Shown here: positions 1 to 12,850 of the stretch, in pieces
Numbering within the stretch: position 1 is the first letter of the stretch
Layout: each line of letters begins with the position of its first letter
From: Epiperipatus broadwayi
Lineage: Eukaryota > Onychophora > Udeonychophora > Euonychophora > Peripatidae
DNA: 64,000 nucleotides
NCBI GenBank assembly: GCA_028023455.1
Contig: JAQFVV010006312.1
Span: 1,488,001 to 1,552,000, forward strand
Reading direction: 5' to 3'
The notes under the pieces: model-generated
What the model saw: the letters and a program-made list of their open reading frames with translations, nothing else
Told to the model about the DNA's origin: nothing
The model's database searches: none
Program-made: the position numbers and the translations under genes

Positions 1-1730
1 AATGGGATGAACTTAATAAGAAGTTAGCAGTAAGATATGGTAGAATGTATGAAAAGAAAAAAAGAAATAAATGATGTTATATTATTAAATGTAGAGAGAA
101 GATAGTATGACAATAGGAAATAATTTGAAATAATACTTAATGAATTTGAAATTAAACTTTGGGTGAAAAAGAATTGGAAAATGAATATGATTTATTAGAG
201 AACTTAATTTATAAAAGTAATAGAATTAGAGATGGGAATTACATACAATAAAATTGGTAGATGGCTAAAATAGTAATTTATGGGAAGATAGGCAAGGCTT
301 TAAGAGAAAGTTTTAATAAAATTACAGTAGGTAATAAGATTCCATATTAGTGGAATGGGATGTGTAAATTAATTTATTATATAAAGAGAAAAGATTTTGT
401 TATTAAGAAAAATAAATGATTGTTAATTCCATTTTTAGTTATAGGAAAGGCTTATGATAGGATAGTTAGGAGTATATTGTGGAAAAGTTGGAAAATATGG
501 GATTGATTAGAAGATTAAGAATCTTTACAAAAATAATTTTTATAAACACCAATTAACAATTTAAAAATCAATTCATTAAAGTTGAATGTAAAATCATTAT
601 TATTTATTTTGTTTTAGGAAAATTTAAGATTAAAATAGATTAGAGATATGGATGAGGATTCTTATAATTAGAAATGGAGAATTCTTAATGCACCATTTTT
701 TGTGTGTGAGTTATATGACATTTTTTTTTTTGCAAATAGAATAAAAGATATGGAGCGCTTATTGAAGAAGTAAAGGAGGCAGGAAGAAGCTTGAAAATTA
801 AATTTAGTGAAGAAAAATTTTAAGATTTTAGTATTTAATGGGAAAAGTAAAATGAAGAATGGAAAATGGGAGATATTTGTATTGAAGAAGTGAGGAAGTA
901 TAGGTATTTGAATACTTTGTTAAATGGGAAAAGGAATTATACAGATACAGTTGAGAATAAAAACAAAAAATAGAATTGATTAAAAACATGACATGTTTAT
1001 CATACATTAAATATAGAGTTATACAGAATGATTTGGAAAGGATGGTATATTGCCTTTTTTTAACAATTATAAGTGATGTACTTGACATTAGTCAGGTGTA
1101 TAACATTTTCTATATGGAATACAAAATAATCTTGATATTCGTTGGACAGATAATTATGGACAGCAAATGATTATTCATGGTAAAATGGTGTGAACTTCTT
1201 TTTTAATGGGAACAATTTAAAATGTTTGGAAGATTACAAGTGAATGAGAAAAAAATAAAAGTTTTTAAATGTATAACATATGTTGGTCAAAAAAGTCTTA
1301 CACTATGCAAAGTTAATAGTATATTTCTATATTATTTATGTATGAAATTGGATAAATATATAGAAAATGTATTTCGGGTAGATAATACAGGGATAGGAAA
1401 AAAGGATAGATAAAGTGATTTAAAAAAAATAAATAGACATATGAAAAATAAATATAAGAAAATAGTTTGAAAGGATACATAATAATACTAAAGGAAGAAT
1501 ATCGTTATTTGGATTTTTAAATCCAAAGAAAGGGATAAAAATGGAATAAGGATTTAGATTGTATATGTAGGAGATAAGGAAGAAAATATTGAACCTTTAT
1601 TTTTGAAGTATAGAATGCTGAAAGTTGATTAGAATTAATTGGATAGAGATTAGTTGGTGGTGATATATAAGGATTTTGGCATGTGGGATTGGTTAACTTG
1701 GTTAATATAATTTGTGGGCATATAGCCTAT
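1..1730 (+). pseudogene. Decayed non-LTR retrotransposon (LINE), RT domain and C-terminal part
   Basis: Conceptual translation, hopping between frames, gives the pattern of a LINE reverse transcriptase. A KAYDRIVRSILWK-like block near 440-490 matches the usual F-x-D-x-x-K-A-Y/F-D segment. An FFFANRIKDMERLL block near 720-765 sits where the catalytic F/Y-A-D-D normally lies; both aspartates are lost. It is followed by KILVFNGKSKMKNG and EEYRYLG-like blocks (about 820-920), typical of the region after the RT palm. DKYIENVFRVDNT (about 1340-1385) resembles the C-terminal segment of such proteins. Many stops and frameshifts make it non-functional. The element runs off the left edge, so its 5' end is unseen. 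The clade is not determined. Confidence 0.7.
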
Positions 1731-2094
1731 TCACAGAAACTTTTGAATTCATTTAAAAAGCCATTATACATCATATCATATGAGAAATTATGGTACAAAT
1801 TAGGATTGATTGCAGATGGATATGACTTAACAATTATTAGGAGCTTATATAATTGATTTTTTAAACAACTAGCATATGGATGTCTTGATAAAGGAAGACA
1901 TCAGGAGACAATTAAGTTTGATCGTGGAGTTATCATTAATTTGAAATCATTGAAAATAAATTTTTTTCTTTTTGGTCTCTTGAATTACAGTATGTGGATG
2001 ATTCTATTATTATTATTATCAATTTAAAACATTATCTACAGACTATTAATGTTTTAAATGCAACCTTTAAAGATTGTTTTAACTAATTAATATT

Positions 2095-2225
2095 TTAAAA
2101 AAACTCTGAAACTTTATATCATAAAAATCGGTGAATCAATTTAAATATGTTAGTAAGGTTTTAGAAGGAAAGATGCACTCGAAGGTTGAAGTGCAACACA
2201 CACTTTTCTATTCTATTTCTATTAC
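2095..2225 (+). pseudogene. LINE RT fragment
   Basis: A short in-frame stretch reads VNQFKYVSKVLEGKMHSKVEVQHT (split here for reading: VNQFKYVSKVLEG, then KMHSKVEVQHT). It resembles the F-K-Y-L-G-S-x-I-S-x-D-G block that follows the RT catalytic domain. It is clearly related to the equivalent piece at about 12645-12760 inside the desaturase intron, so both come from one LINE family. Flanking sequence on either side is not recognisable. Confidence 0.5.
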
Positions 2226-2244
2226 CATTCAAATTAATTTGTTG

Positions 2245-4690
2245 TACATGAGTTGTTATTTTTTCAAATTAATTATACAGAATTGATAAATGAGCCATTT
2301 GTCAACATAAATTAACGCAATAAATTTCATTCAAAAATATTCCATAATATTCTAAAAATATGATAAGATCAAAAGATTAATTACTTGTGTACAATCAATG
2401 AATTGCATATATGAAGTCACTTTCTAAAAATATGTTTATGATATGCTTTAGCATTGTTGTGTGGAATAAATTATTTAAGTTTATATCATAATCATTCTAA
2501 AAATATACTGGATTAATTGTTTTTATGGGGAAGATGTACTTTGGGATAGAATAAAAAAAAAAATTACAATTAGGTAAGATGATGAATTTTGAACCAAGAA
2601 ATAACAATTATTATTGGGGGGAATCTAAAATAATAATAATAAACAACTCAGAATAAGTCATTAGAAGTATTAGGATGTTGGAGTGAGTTACTCACTAATA
2701 TGTAGAAAAAGAGACTAAATAAGGTTGTAGAGGGAAATGTTTAGTCAAGCAAAGCAGATTGGAATTGTTATGAACTATTAGACTTTTTAAGCCAATAAAC
2801 ATCACATGACCACCACTTCTTATGCTTGTGTGTGGAAATACTTATAGTGAGTTTGCCTGTTTTATTATAGTTTTTGTATAATAAACATGAAGTGGGGAAA
2901 ATATTTTGATAAAAGGGATTAGTTGCCAGCCTTAATTTACAGAATTTTATTGTGTGCTTGAAGTAATGGATAAAACTATAGAAGTAACAGATATAATTGC
3001 AAAGGAAAGTAAAGCTTTAAAAAGTAGCAAGCTAATAGCAAATAAAATGGACTAATTTTTTCATAAGGGAAGTTATGAGTGAATTAAAATGTTTGGTAAG
3101 ATACTATTTTGTGAGAGGTAATAATTTATAATTAATTTATTGAAAAGAATAATAAATTATATGGAAATTAGTATAATTGAAGTAGTCATGGGGTGAGAGG
3201 TTTTATAATTTAATAAATGTCTAACAAAATAGTTAAAGTTCTCATCCATCAGTCACATTAACATTTGTTAAGAATTTCGTTTTGGTAGCATACTTAGTAT
3301 AATATACATTTGCCATCTAACTCGTGAATTAATATAAAATATTGAATAACAAATTTTTAAAATGCCTATACTTTTTCATAACTTATAAATTCCATTAGAT
3401 TAATCATATATTATGTGCTAAAAAAGTACTTCATGTTTTTAAAATATTTGTATCATAATAATACAGATTAAAGTAGAAATATGGTCAATAAACATTACTA
3501 ATATGATTAATGAATTTTTTATTGAGATTAAAAGTTGTTTTGTTTTTTGCAAAGTTTAATTATATTCAGAGAGATATCTTCAGATTTTTACAAGGTTTGA
3601 TTGGAATATTTATAAAATAATATCCAGATATGTTATATACGAGCAATTGATACAAATAAATATATTTAGAATTTGGTTTTTGTAGAATAAACTCAAATAT
3701 AAAATGTGTTGAATTGACTCGTATTTGTAAATGTTACAAATAGTAAACATAATTAGAAGGAATGTACTTTGTTTTTTGTTTCTATAACTGATATGATTTC
3801 AACATTTTTTTAATATTGTAATATTTATCATTTCATCAACTTTTGATAGGATAAAAAGAAATCTGATATAAATGCATAAAAGCTGTAGAATGCCAAGACT
3901 GTTTGATAATTAAACTCAAGAGTATTATAGTAATATGTGTTTTGCATTTGCCGAGGCTAAGTGATGTTTCAGAAGAAAAAAATATTCTTTAGAGCTATAA
4001 TAGGTCTAAGTTTAATTTTTCACCTCATATTAAACATTTTGTTAAAAAAAGTTTTATTATAATTTATAGTTTATTTGTATGTTGTTTCTCTGAGTCATTA
4101 TTTTTCTATATCACCCCAGCAAACTTTATTTCTTTCTTCTATCTCATGTGATATCTCTTTCTAGATCTTTAATAGCCTTTTCTAGTAACATGTTCACATT
4201 GGCTTCATTTCAGCCTTTCAATGATGTCTATGGAATCTGTTTTTTTTTCAGCACTATATTTTGCTTTCAATTCTGTTTGTTAATCCCAACATACATTTCT
4301 CCATATGCTCTTTTATTACCATGTTAGTTTCAGATCTATAAATAAGCTGTGATAAAATACTTTAATATTGTGTTTCAAGGATATAGACATATTTCCATTT
4401 AATATTAGATTATTTTTAGCAAAAGCATTTTTCATCTATGTTAATAATATATTAGTATTGTAATGGTATATGCCGTTATATTAATTTAAAATTAGAATAC
4501 AGTTTTTTTTAAATTCGTAAATAAAAACTAAAAGCTAAAAAAATTAAAAGTTGTTTAACATATATAATATATCGCACAGATGCAAAACTTTAAAAATTAT
4601 TTTCTTTTTAAAAAAAATATATTTGAACGTACTTTTTTATAAAAAAGTACAAGATCTAAAGATAAAATATTTTTGTAAATGGAAATGATG
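2245..4690. other. AT-rich intergenic DNA, nothing recognised
   Basis: No open frame of substance, tRNA or clear repeat structure seen. The minus strand of 4100-4340 has a weakly LINE-like look (long stop-poor lysine/glutamate-rich frames), but no diagnostic motif. Confidence 0.4.
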
Positions 4691-4699
4691 TGTTTATTA

Positions 4700-5075
4700 A
4701 TTATCGAAAAGCAAGCTAGCTCTTGGGGCTCTTATATAAAAAAGTCAGATGAAATATAGATAAGAGAACAAAAATAAATTAGATGTCCAATAGAAGCAGC
4801 AATGAAGGCTCGGACCATAACGAAAATTTGAAACAGGAAACCATTGTTCAGTGAATCCGGACGATCGGTATAAAAGAAAAAATATTGAAATTAAGAACAG
4901 TTAGAAGGGCGATAAGACGCACTTGTCGCTCTCTCTCACCTATTTAAATATGAAATGACTGTAATACCAGGATTGAACCAGCTAAGGCCACCTTCAGATA
5001 GACCGGTCTTCAAATAAAGACTTCGTGGGAATTGACACCAGGAAACGGGAGCTCTTCTACTGTAAGATATAAACG
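4700..5075 (+). other. Possible LTR-like or promoter segment
   Basis: This patch is richer in G+C than its surroundings. It contains a TATA-like TATAAAAG (about 4869), a pyrimidine-rich stretch with CGCTCTCTCTC (about 4927), a second AT-rich box (TATTTAAATATG, about 4941) and an AATAAA at about 5015. That order (TATA, then polyadenylation signal within about 150 bp) resembles the U3/R part of an LTR. No second copy or primer-binding site was found, so this is only a suggestion. Confidence 0.2.
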
Positions 5076-6330
5076 GAAATTTTTTTAAAAGTAATTAAGA
5101 ACTTTAAAGATTTGACAAGCTAAACATAATTTTTTTAAAATGAACTTTAATCTGAATTTTCAAATCAATTACTAATGTTTAATTTTTATACATTTGAAAT
5201 TGCTAAAAATCATTTCCATTTTTTTTTTATTTTTATTAATATTTATGTAAAAATTATTTAAATGCATTATATTTAAGTTGGGTACAGATGCTTGCATAGA
5301 TTCGTTAACATTTAATTATGTTTTTATTTTCATATTTGATTAAAATATATAGACATTCGGTAAATAATGATACCTTACGTTGAGTATCTAAAATGTATTT
5401 ATTCGGATGTCTTTTAAGTTATTAGTGTCAATGCGGCATCTTATGATGAATGCCATTGGGTTTCTTGTAAATTTCCCTCTGCAATTCCATCAATGACTTT
5501 ATATTTTGATCGTTTGTGTTTATTTTGAAATGTTTTTAACCATGTAATCTATGTAGCCGATCTGTACTCAACATTAAAAAAACAAACTTATAAATTTCAT
5601 CTGTGCGAACTTATATAAATGTTAAATTTAAATCTGGCATGAATGGCTATATAGATTTGTAAAGTTATATTAATTAATTAAGGGAGGGTTAATCTTAGGT
5701 TATTTATTTCGTAGTTAAATTGGGTCAATGGATTGGATATATTGGTGTAATTAATAGATGTAGTATGAGATTCGCTACATGCAGGATCGCATTATACGCC
5801 GCACACCTCCTTTTTGCCTATGGAAGGGGATAGTAAGACGGAAAATGCAGTCCTCCTATGGAGTTTTTTTTTGTTCTTCTTGCCAGACAGATGTAGCATG
5901 TCTGTCTGGACGAGATCAATGTCTTCTTAACCATGCTGTTCGGATGTACAATTCCTGACAGTATGATATTTGTGCTGTCGTATTCATGTTGCATTGAATA
6001 CATCGATATATCAGATGGATTGACGTCGGTTTGACTGCGAATTTTTGGCCTAAGGTTAAATAAGGGATAGAATATTTTCTTTTCAAATGCAATCTATGTA
6101 GTTTATTCATACTCTACACTCTTAAAAAAATATTATTAAATTCATCTGTACGGATGGTTTAAAATTTTAAAATAATAATTTAAATTAAAAGTTAATATTA
6201 AAATCTAAAATAATAAATGTTATTCCTCAAATTTTAAATAATTATATATGTGCGTTAATAAATGTTGTTTGTATGTTAATTACTGGCAGTGGCTTATTGT
6301 ATTCTTTTTTTTTTTTTTTAAATATTAATA
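5076..6330. repeat. Intergenic DNA with a diverged direct repeat and a hairpin
   Basis: A block around 5525-5625 containing CAATCTATGTAG-like sequence, an A-run and TTCATCTGT recurs in diverged form around 6078-6155 in the same orientation. This suggests a duplicated unit of about 550 bp. A perfect 9-bp hairpin (CCAGACAGA / TCTGTCTGG at 5883-5891 and 5901-5909) lies between them. The segment 5760-6010 is less AT-rich than its surroundings, but I see no gene. Confidence 0.35.
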
Positions 6331-6600
6331 TATTTTGATAATATATATCATATATATTAAATCTCTGCGTCTCACTGAGCTAGTGGCAAGGGCTGACGGT
6401 CTTAATAAATAAAAAGTTGGATCTTTAACAGCGCGTATCTGCCTACTCTATAAATTTTCTAGGTTCAAGTAGCCTAGTGGCGCTCTGTAGCGCAGATACG
6501 GTAAGACTAGGATTCCACTTCTTTTCGGACTGTTTATAATGATGATAATAGGATAACTTGATTATCATTGGTGATAGTTTGCCATTGCTTACTAAGCCCT
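6331..6600. other. Low-AT patch of unknown nature
   Basis: It contains partly inverted GTATCTGC and GCAGATAC motifs (about 6434 and 6497) and looks like part of an old repeat or SINE. No A-box/B-box pair fits well enough to call it. Confidence 0.2.
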
Positions 6601-6659
6601 TAGCACAATTTATTCCAGTATCTCAATATTTAGACCTATAACATAAACATTAATGAGTC

Positions 6660-6860
6660 CAGATATGGTTTATATATTCTTTTTATTGATTTAGACAAGA
6701 CATTTGACACAATTATTTGAGAAGAAAAAATATTGTCCACAGAAATTAACACACACATCTGGTATTTGAGAGTTTGCAAAAAATATTATTAACACACACA
6801 TCTGCTATATGATAGTATGCAAAAACTATTACTACGAAAGCAGGAAAATTTATGGCATTG
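6660..6860 (+). pseudogene. LINE RT fragment
   Basis: The frame across about 6665-6715 reads VYIFFIDLDKTFDTII. This is the conserved LINE RT block F-x-D-L-x-K-A-F-D-x-V, including the aspartate that is a catalytic ligand in that family. It stops almost at once and no other RT block could be followed with confidence. It resembles the LYIAFIDLVKTFDSVN block of the intronic LINE at 12300. Confidence 0.5.
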
Positions 6861-8814
6861 AAAATGAAAACTAGTATTAAACATTTTGTTTTTTTGTAAC
6901 TGATTTTTGGAGCAGTTTATAGCCAACATTGTGAATAAATCATTTCTTTTTTTTATGGAAGACTTTTTAATATGAACCGATTAAGAAAGATGAAAAGCAT
7001 TTTTTCCACTTCAAAATGTTCTCAATCTTCTAAACACAATATGTGAAGAATTTAGTAACTAATGATTGAAATTAATATTCAGAAACTTTTAACTTAAATG
7101 GTTATCAGTTTCACAATGTGCATTAGTTTAAATATTTTAGAAACTTTTTAGGTTAAAGTATATTTTGCTGTCACATTTAACAAATTACGAAATAGGCAAG
7201 TTTCATCGTAATGATATTACTACTTCAGTTAAATTAATAATCACATGATCACTGTTTCTTATGCTTGCTCATAACTTATTAAACAGGCAAAACTCTCCAT
7301 GCAGTAGTGCCTGTTAAATTAATAATATTCTGCCAAATATATTGTGTGAAAGTGAGACATGCACACATTTTCAATAAAACATAAAGAGTTTTAAAGTTTT
7401 ATGAAAATATAATAGTAAGATTGTATAACACTTGAATATGTTTATCCTTATATATATATATAATAATAATAATATTGAATTTTACATCTTTATTGGACTG
7501 GACATATAAAAGGATGAAGAATAACAGACTTTCGAAAATATTATTTTCCATTGAACTTGAATGAGTTTTTTTTTTTAATTTTTTGTTTTGATGGAACACT
7601 CAATTTATTTATATTAGAAAGATTATCTTAAAGTCATTTTAAAAGAAATGTATTGCTGATTGATTTTAGTGGAAGAATGTGGCTAAGGATAGAATACACT
7701 GAAATGCTACAGTTACAAAAAATATTAAAAGTTTTTTAGGAATGAAAATTTGCTGTAAAAGAAGTTTAAAAATGGCATCAGGAAATGTAAAATAAATAAA
7801 CCTTAGAACTGGCATATAATGTATGAAAATATATGTCGTTTAACAGATTGATTTGTGTATTCATTACAAAACTTGTTAGTATTAATATAGCCATATATTT
7901 ATAAGTTACATATACTTACATGTATGTAATTTTGTCATAACCATGTTATTTAATTCTAAGCCTTTATGCAGTTGCATGGAACCACAGATAATATTAAACC
8001 CTATATATATAGTGTGTGTATATATATACATATTTTAAAATACAATTGAATAGCCCTTCAGCAAATGACAATATATTTTGACCTCAAAACATTACATATA
8101 AATATTTAGCACTGTAAATTGTTATTTATTATATGTAAGCATATCTATGATGCAGTTTAGTTTAAAAATTGTATACATTAAATCATCCTCAAAAATAATA
8201 AACAGAAATAGGATAATGTAGTTGTGAAAAAGACTGTATAAAAATGCATATATATATAGAAAGAGCAACTACCTGGATTAAATGGCTGAATCAAAGATGA
8301 TTTATAACACACTGTTCAAACACAGGATAGTTTTATTTAATAAATAAATTTTCAAAACTATGGTTAATTTGAAAACATGAACTGCGAGCATGCAGAGGGC
8401 TACTGTATACACATACCGGTAGAATATATTATTAAAACATTATATTTGCTTAGAAACTATTTTAACTTATAAAATTAATGTTTAATATCATAATTTGTTT
8501 TTACATTTAATATTGTTTTGTATATGTATATATATTATAATAATTAACTTTTTACTGATTTATAGAAATAAATATTGAAAGCTTTAATAAGATTCTCCAT
8601 GCATTTTGCTAGATAGAATTCAGCTTCAAACTTTAAACGGACTGATTTCAGTTCCCATTGCCAGTTTTTAATTAGTTGCTTGTATGTGTTCATTATATCT
8701 GAACTATATAGAAAAACACATGGAAAATCTCAACAAAGCTTTCAATACATAGATATATTTGGATTTCAGATATGTAGTAAATGATATTATATGGCCATTG
8801 TCTATATTTATTAG
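6861..8814. other. Upstream intron or flank of the desaturase
   Basis: Because the exon at 8815 begins inside the protein, this stretch should be intronic. I searched for the first histidine-box exon (H-R-L-W-x-H) and did not find it. The stretch is AT-rich, with (TA)n runs near 7451, 8001 and 8250, and nothing else recognisable. Confidence 0.4.
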
Positions 8815-9020
8815 AATGATATCATTGAATGGTCAAGAGATCACAGAGTTCATCATAAGTTTTCAGAAACCAATGCAGACCCCCACAATGCTAAGAGAGG
8901 ATTCTTTTTTGCCCATGTAGGATGGCTTCTAGTAAAAAAGCATCCTGATGTCATAAGAAAAGGAAGAACACTTGATTTTAGTGATCTTTACAATGAAAAG
9001 TTGTTAGTGTTTCAGAGAAG
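8815..9020 (+). CDS. Stearoyl-CoA (acyl-CoA delta-9) desaturase, internal exon with histidine box 2
   Basis: The family is an endoplasmic-reticulum membrane di-iron enzyme that inserts the delta-9 double bond into fatty acyl-CoA, using cytochrome b5, NADH and oxygen. The 206-nt exon encodes NDIIEWSRDHRVHHKFSETN followed by ADPHNAKRGFFFAHVGWLL, KKHPDV and a SDL segment, ending VFQR. DHRVHH is the second histidine box (HxxHH). The left border follows a pyrimidine-rich TTATTAG acceptor, with an in-frame TAG just upstream. The right border is AG|GTAAGA. The exon ends two bases into a codon, and the next exon supplies the third to give R. The frame is fully open and conserved, so this looks like a live gene. 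The first histidine box and N-terminus lie outside the window. Confidence 0.93.
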
Positions 9021-9597
9021 GTAAGACTAATAGTAATATAATTTCTCAGTTTGAACGTTTGTTACTCACTGTTGGGAGTTATCAAATAAATTTTCTAAAT
9101 TAGTTTTATAAATATTTAATAATTTAAATTATTGGTTTATATATATATGTTTTGGTATTACTATGGAGCAATTTGTTTTGTCGTACTCCAAAATCATCTG
9201 CTATAAGATTGAATAATTAGTAAACATTAGAATTGAATTCGCTATATTAAAAATAAACTTGAATTTATAAATTTGACTTGTCATCATTATCAGTCACTAA
9301 ATGTTAGCAACTAATATGAAAAGAAAAATAAAATTTTTTTAAAAATTAAATTGATAGTAGTTATTGGTAGATGCAGTTTTCAGGAACTAAATTACTGGTC
9401 AAAGAGAATTAGTTACAGTTGTGTTAATAACAAAATAAATGATAGAAGAAATATCTTTAAATATATATGAAAAAAAAAAAGATGACAAAGTAAATAAATT
9501 ATAAGTGTATATTTTTATAAATCTTAATTATTAAAAGGGAAAGGGTGGGTGAATCACCTGGAAACATATGACCAAAAAGAGAGATATTAAATAGTAT

Positions 9598-9866
9598 ATT
9601 AGTACTAATATAAACATAATATTACTCTTCTTTGACTTTGTACAATGTAAATACATTTTATTATTCCACACTCCCAAAAATAACTAGCAGTTTTGACTTT
9701 CCAATACACTTCTTCAGATCTTTCTTCTGTTTAAAAAGAAAAAGACAGCTAGCTGTTAGATTGTCAAAACTATTAGCTATTTTTGTAAATATAGAATAAT
9801 AAAATATTGTGTGAAGTGCATAGAAGAATGTGTTACTTAATATTGTTTGTTTACATTAGTACTAAT
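9598..9866. mobile_element. MITE-like inverted-repeat element
   Basis: A 269-bp element. Both ends carry the 12-bp sequence ATTAGTACTAAT (9598-9609 and 9855-9866), which is itself a palindrome. The arms are diverged inverted repeats of roughly 125 bp, sharing TTTTATTATTC, CAAAAATA and AGTTTTGAC blocks. No coding capacity. The size and structure fit a non-autonomous DNA transposon, possibly mobilised by a Tc1/mariner-type transposase if the target site is TA, but the exact target duplication is not certain. Confidence 0.65.
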
Positions 9867-11439
9867 GAAGGCTGAAAAGTTAATGAAAGAAAAGAATATT
9901 TAATAATATCTTATAATAAGATGGAAAAAAAAAAAATTAAGAATAAACTGCTAAAAATCAGTTTTAGTTTTTTTACTGTTTGAATCACAAATCCAAAATC
10001 AATCATTTCAAATATTGAAATTGTGAATGTAGATAATTAATAATTTAGAAATATATTTTTATTCTATAAAGTATAAAATATATGGTAAAATATTGATTTT
10101 TTTTTTTCAATTTGTAATATGAGACAAACCATAAATTCAATGTTCATACAATTCTGCGTCATATTGCAGTTACGGTTTTTCAGTTAATACATTAGTAATT
10201 ATTTACTTTTGAATATTATTGTTGTTTACATGATTCATCCCATATTATTGCTACCCAAATCAAATTTAAGATAGCATACAAAATTAAAAAGCCTGTTTAT
10301 AATGATGGCACTCTAGGACATACATATGATTGTAAGAAAGCAAATTGATATGGATTTTTCTTCTCGCAATAATTAGTAGGTCATAATAAGAAATGTATTC
10401 AATGAATAATTAAAATCAATAATAATCATTTTGTATCAATTCAAATCTATTACCCTATTATTTTTTTTAAACATTATGTTAGACATTTGCCAAAATGAGA
10501 CCCAAATTCCTTTATTATTATTGAAATAGTTTTCCATTATTTTCTATGGCAATAATGATATTTATAATAAAATTAACTCGGTTCAATACGACTACTTTAT
10601 CTCTTCATTGATTCAAGGCATAGCTTTTTTGAGTGTATTTAACTCGGTAGTTTTCTTTTTGCTTTCCATATCTTATTTTTCTATGATCCTATTTCATCAT
10701 TGTTATTCAATCATGAATATTCTTATTTTAAATGTACCTGTTGCCTGTGATTTTAATAAAATGATTTCTTTTCATTGATTAATTTAATTAATATCCTTAT
10801 TGGGAGGTATTAACTTAGTTGCTATGCAGATCTTAGCCTAGCAATGCCATCTCATGTATTGAGTGAATATTTTTTTGGCAGAAATTAAATTGGGAAACTT
10901 TTGCTAGCAGTTATATATACACTGCCACTGAGCCAATTATTGTTCACAATATCTATATTGAAAATGTTTATATCAATTGGTTAATGTTTAAATGAATAAT
11001 TAAGTAGGTGAACAATATTATTCAACTGGTAAACTGCTGATCATAGTTGTTGACAGCCTGCCTTTTTTTTTCCATCTTCTTAATAAAATTTATTGTGGCA
11101 TCTTAATTCACAAACTTTAATATTAATCAAACAATTTTTTAAAGAAGAAACAGAGATAGTAGTAGATTTGCTATAAGAAATATGTCTTTAGAGAAATGCT
11201 TTCATCATCATGTCAAGTTCAAACGTTTGGAAATAGACATTGAGGGAAAATATGTAAATAATTTGCTTCTAATATGAATTTCGATCAGACGAGTCTTCAT
11301 CAATTACTGTAAGCCCCACAAATTTTGTCCAATAATCATATACTATGTATTTATCTAAATTACAGAAACTTAATTAAATGCAGATTAAGAAATTATCTGT
11401 TATATGTATTAAATTCAATAACTATTAAATACTACAATT

Positions 11440-12850
11440 ACCAATTTGGATCTTCAGGACTGCCATATTAGTGAAGCATGGGATTGTCTTAAAGAATATA
11501 TTATGGATACAAATAAATCTATATTATGTTCAGTATAAAGAAGACTCTTGATTGGGTTTCTGATAATGGTCTAACTATTAGTGATTTAATTAAAGGAAAT
11601 CTATTTTCTGCTTGGATGCAAAGAAGATGTAGACATCCACTGATTGTGATCATTCCAGATCTTTTTTTGATGCAGTGAAAGCAATGAATGGACCTGAGAA
11701 ACAATCTTGCAATCCTTTTAAAACCAGAAACAACATTTTCGTATATAATAAAAATTTTTGATCAGGTGGAAGGAGCATTTTAATCATCTTTTGAATAATA
11801 TAAAAATTGAGATAATGACTTTTAATGATTTATCCATTTTATCTACTCAATTAGATTTGGACAAAGATGTCTCCAGTTTAGTAAAGTCAAACAGTTCTTT
11901 GTACTCTTAAAAATGGCAAAGTCGCAGGTTCTGATAAAATATCCAAAGAAGTTTTATAATACGCTGATTATAAGTTATCTTCAGGAGTATTGAAATTTTT
12001 TAGAAAAATATACACTGATGCTGTGCTGCCCAATCTTAAGGATGTTTTTAGTTACAATTTTTAAAAACAAATGGAAGAAATAGGATTGTAGTCATTATCA
12101 TCAAATATTACTATTCACTGTAGCAAAGACTTTCAATAATTTTGCCGAGTAGGTTGCTTTGAATTATAGATGGTTACCAGAAATTCAGTATGGTTTTAAA
12201 AAATGTGGGAAGTATTATAAATATGGTTTTTGTTACCAGGCAAATACAAGAAATGTGTTTGCAACAAAAAAAGTGATTTATATATTGCTTTTATTGATTT
12301 GGTCAAGACATTTGATTCTGTTAATGGAACATATCTATGGTGTTTGAAATTATTTGTCTGTTCACCAAAATTTATGTTATACAGCTTCTACATGATAAAA
12401 TGAGAGAAGTATTATTTCTATAGGTGGAAAATCTGAGTCATTTGATATTAAAATGAATGTTAAAAAATGTGTACTTGCTCCAATATTATTTTCAAATTTT
12501 ATGACAATCTTTGGAATTTTTTATAAGGTGATTTAATCAAATAGGGCTCAAGATATGATACAAGTTTGATGGTGGAATTTTTGTTTTGAATGGAACATAA
12601 AGTGACTGGTTTATTAATTAATGTTCAAAAAACTCAAATTCTTTATCAATTTAAGAATGTAAATCAGTTTAAATATCTTGATAGTTTTATAAGTAGAAAA
12701 GAGGACTTAGATGATGAGGTACAACACAGATTGCAATGTGTTGCTGCTTTCTATTTCATTACTGGAAAATTGCCTAATTTACTGAATAGTAAAGTGAAAC
12801 TTGGATACCCTCTCGGTGCAATGTAAAAGTATTAAAAAAGTAGGTTGCTC
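11440..12850 (+). pseudogene. Decayed RTE-like LINE inside the desaturase intron
   Basis: Frame-hopping translation follows the usual order of this LINE type. It has a pre-RT region with DWVSDNGLTISDLIKG (about 11548), a G-K-V-A-G-S-D-K-I block (about 11915), LPEIQYGFKK (12175-12205), LYIAFIDLVKTFDSVN (about 12280-12325), and NVNQFKYLDSFISRKEDLDD followed by EVQHRLQ (12655-12745). The order and spacing match the widespread animal elements often annotated as craniofacial development protein 2-like. The YADD catalytic block is not readable and there are many stops, so it is dead. It is in the same orientation as the host gene. The RTE assignment is from general resemblance only. Confidence 0.7.
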
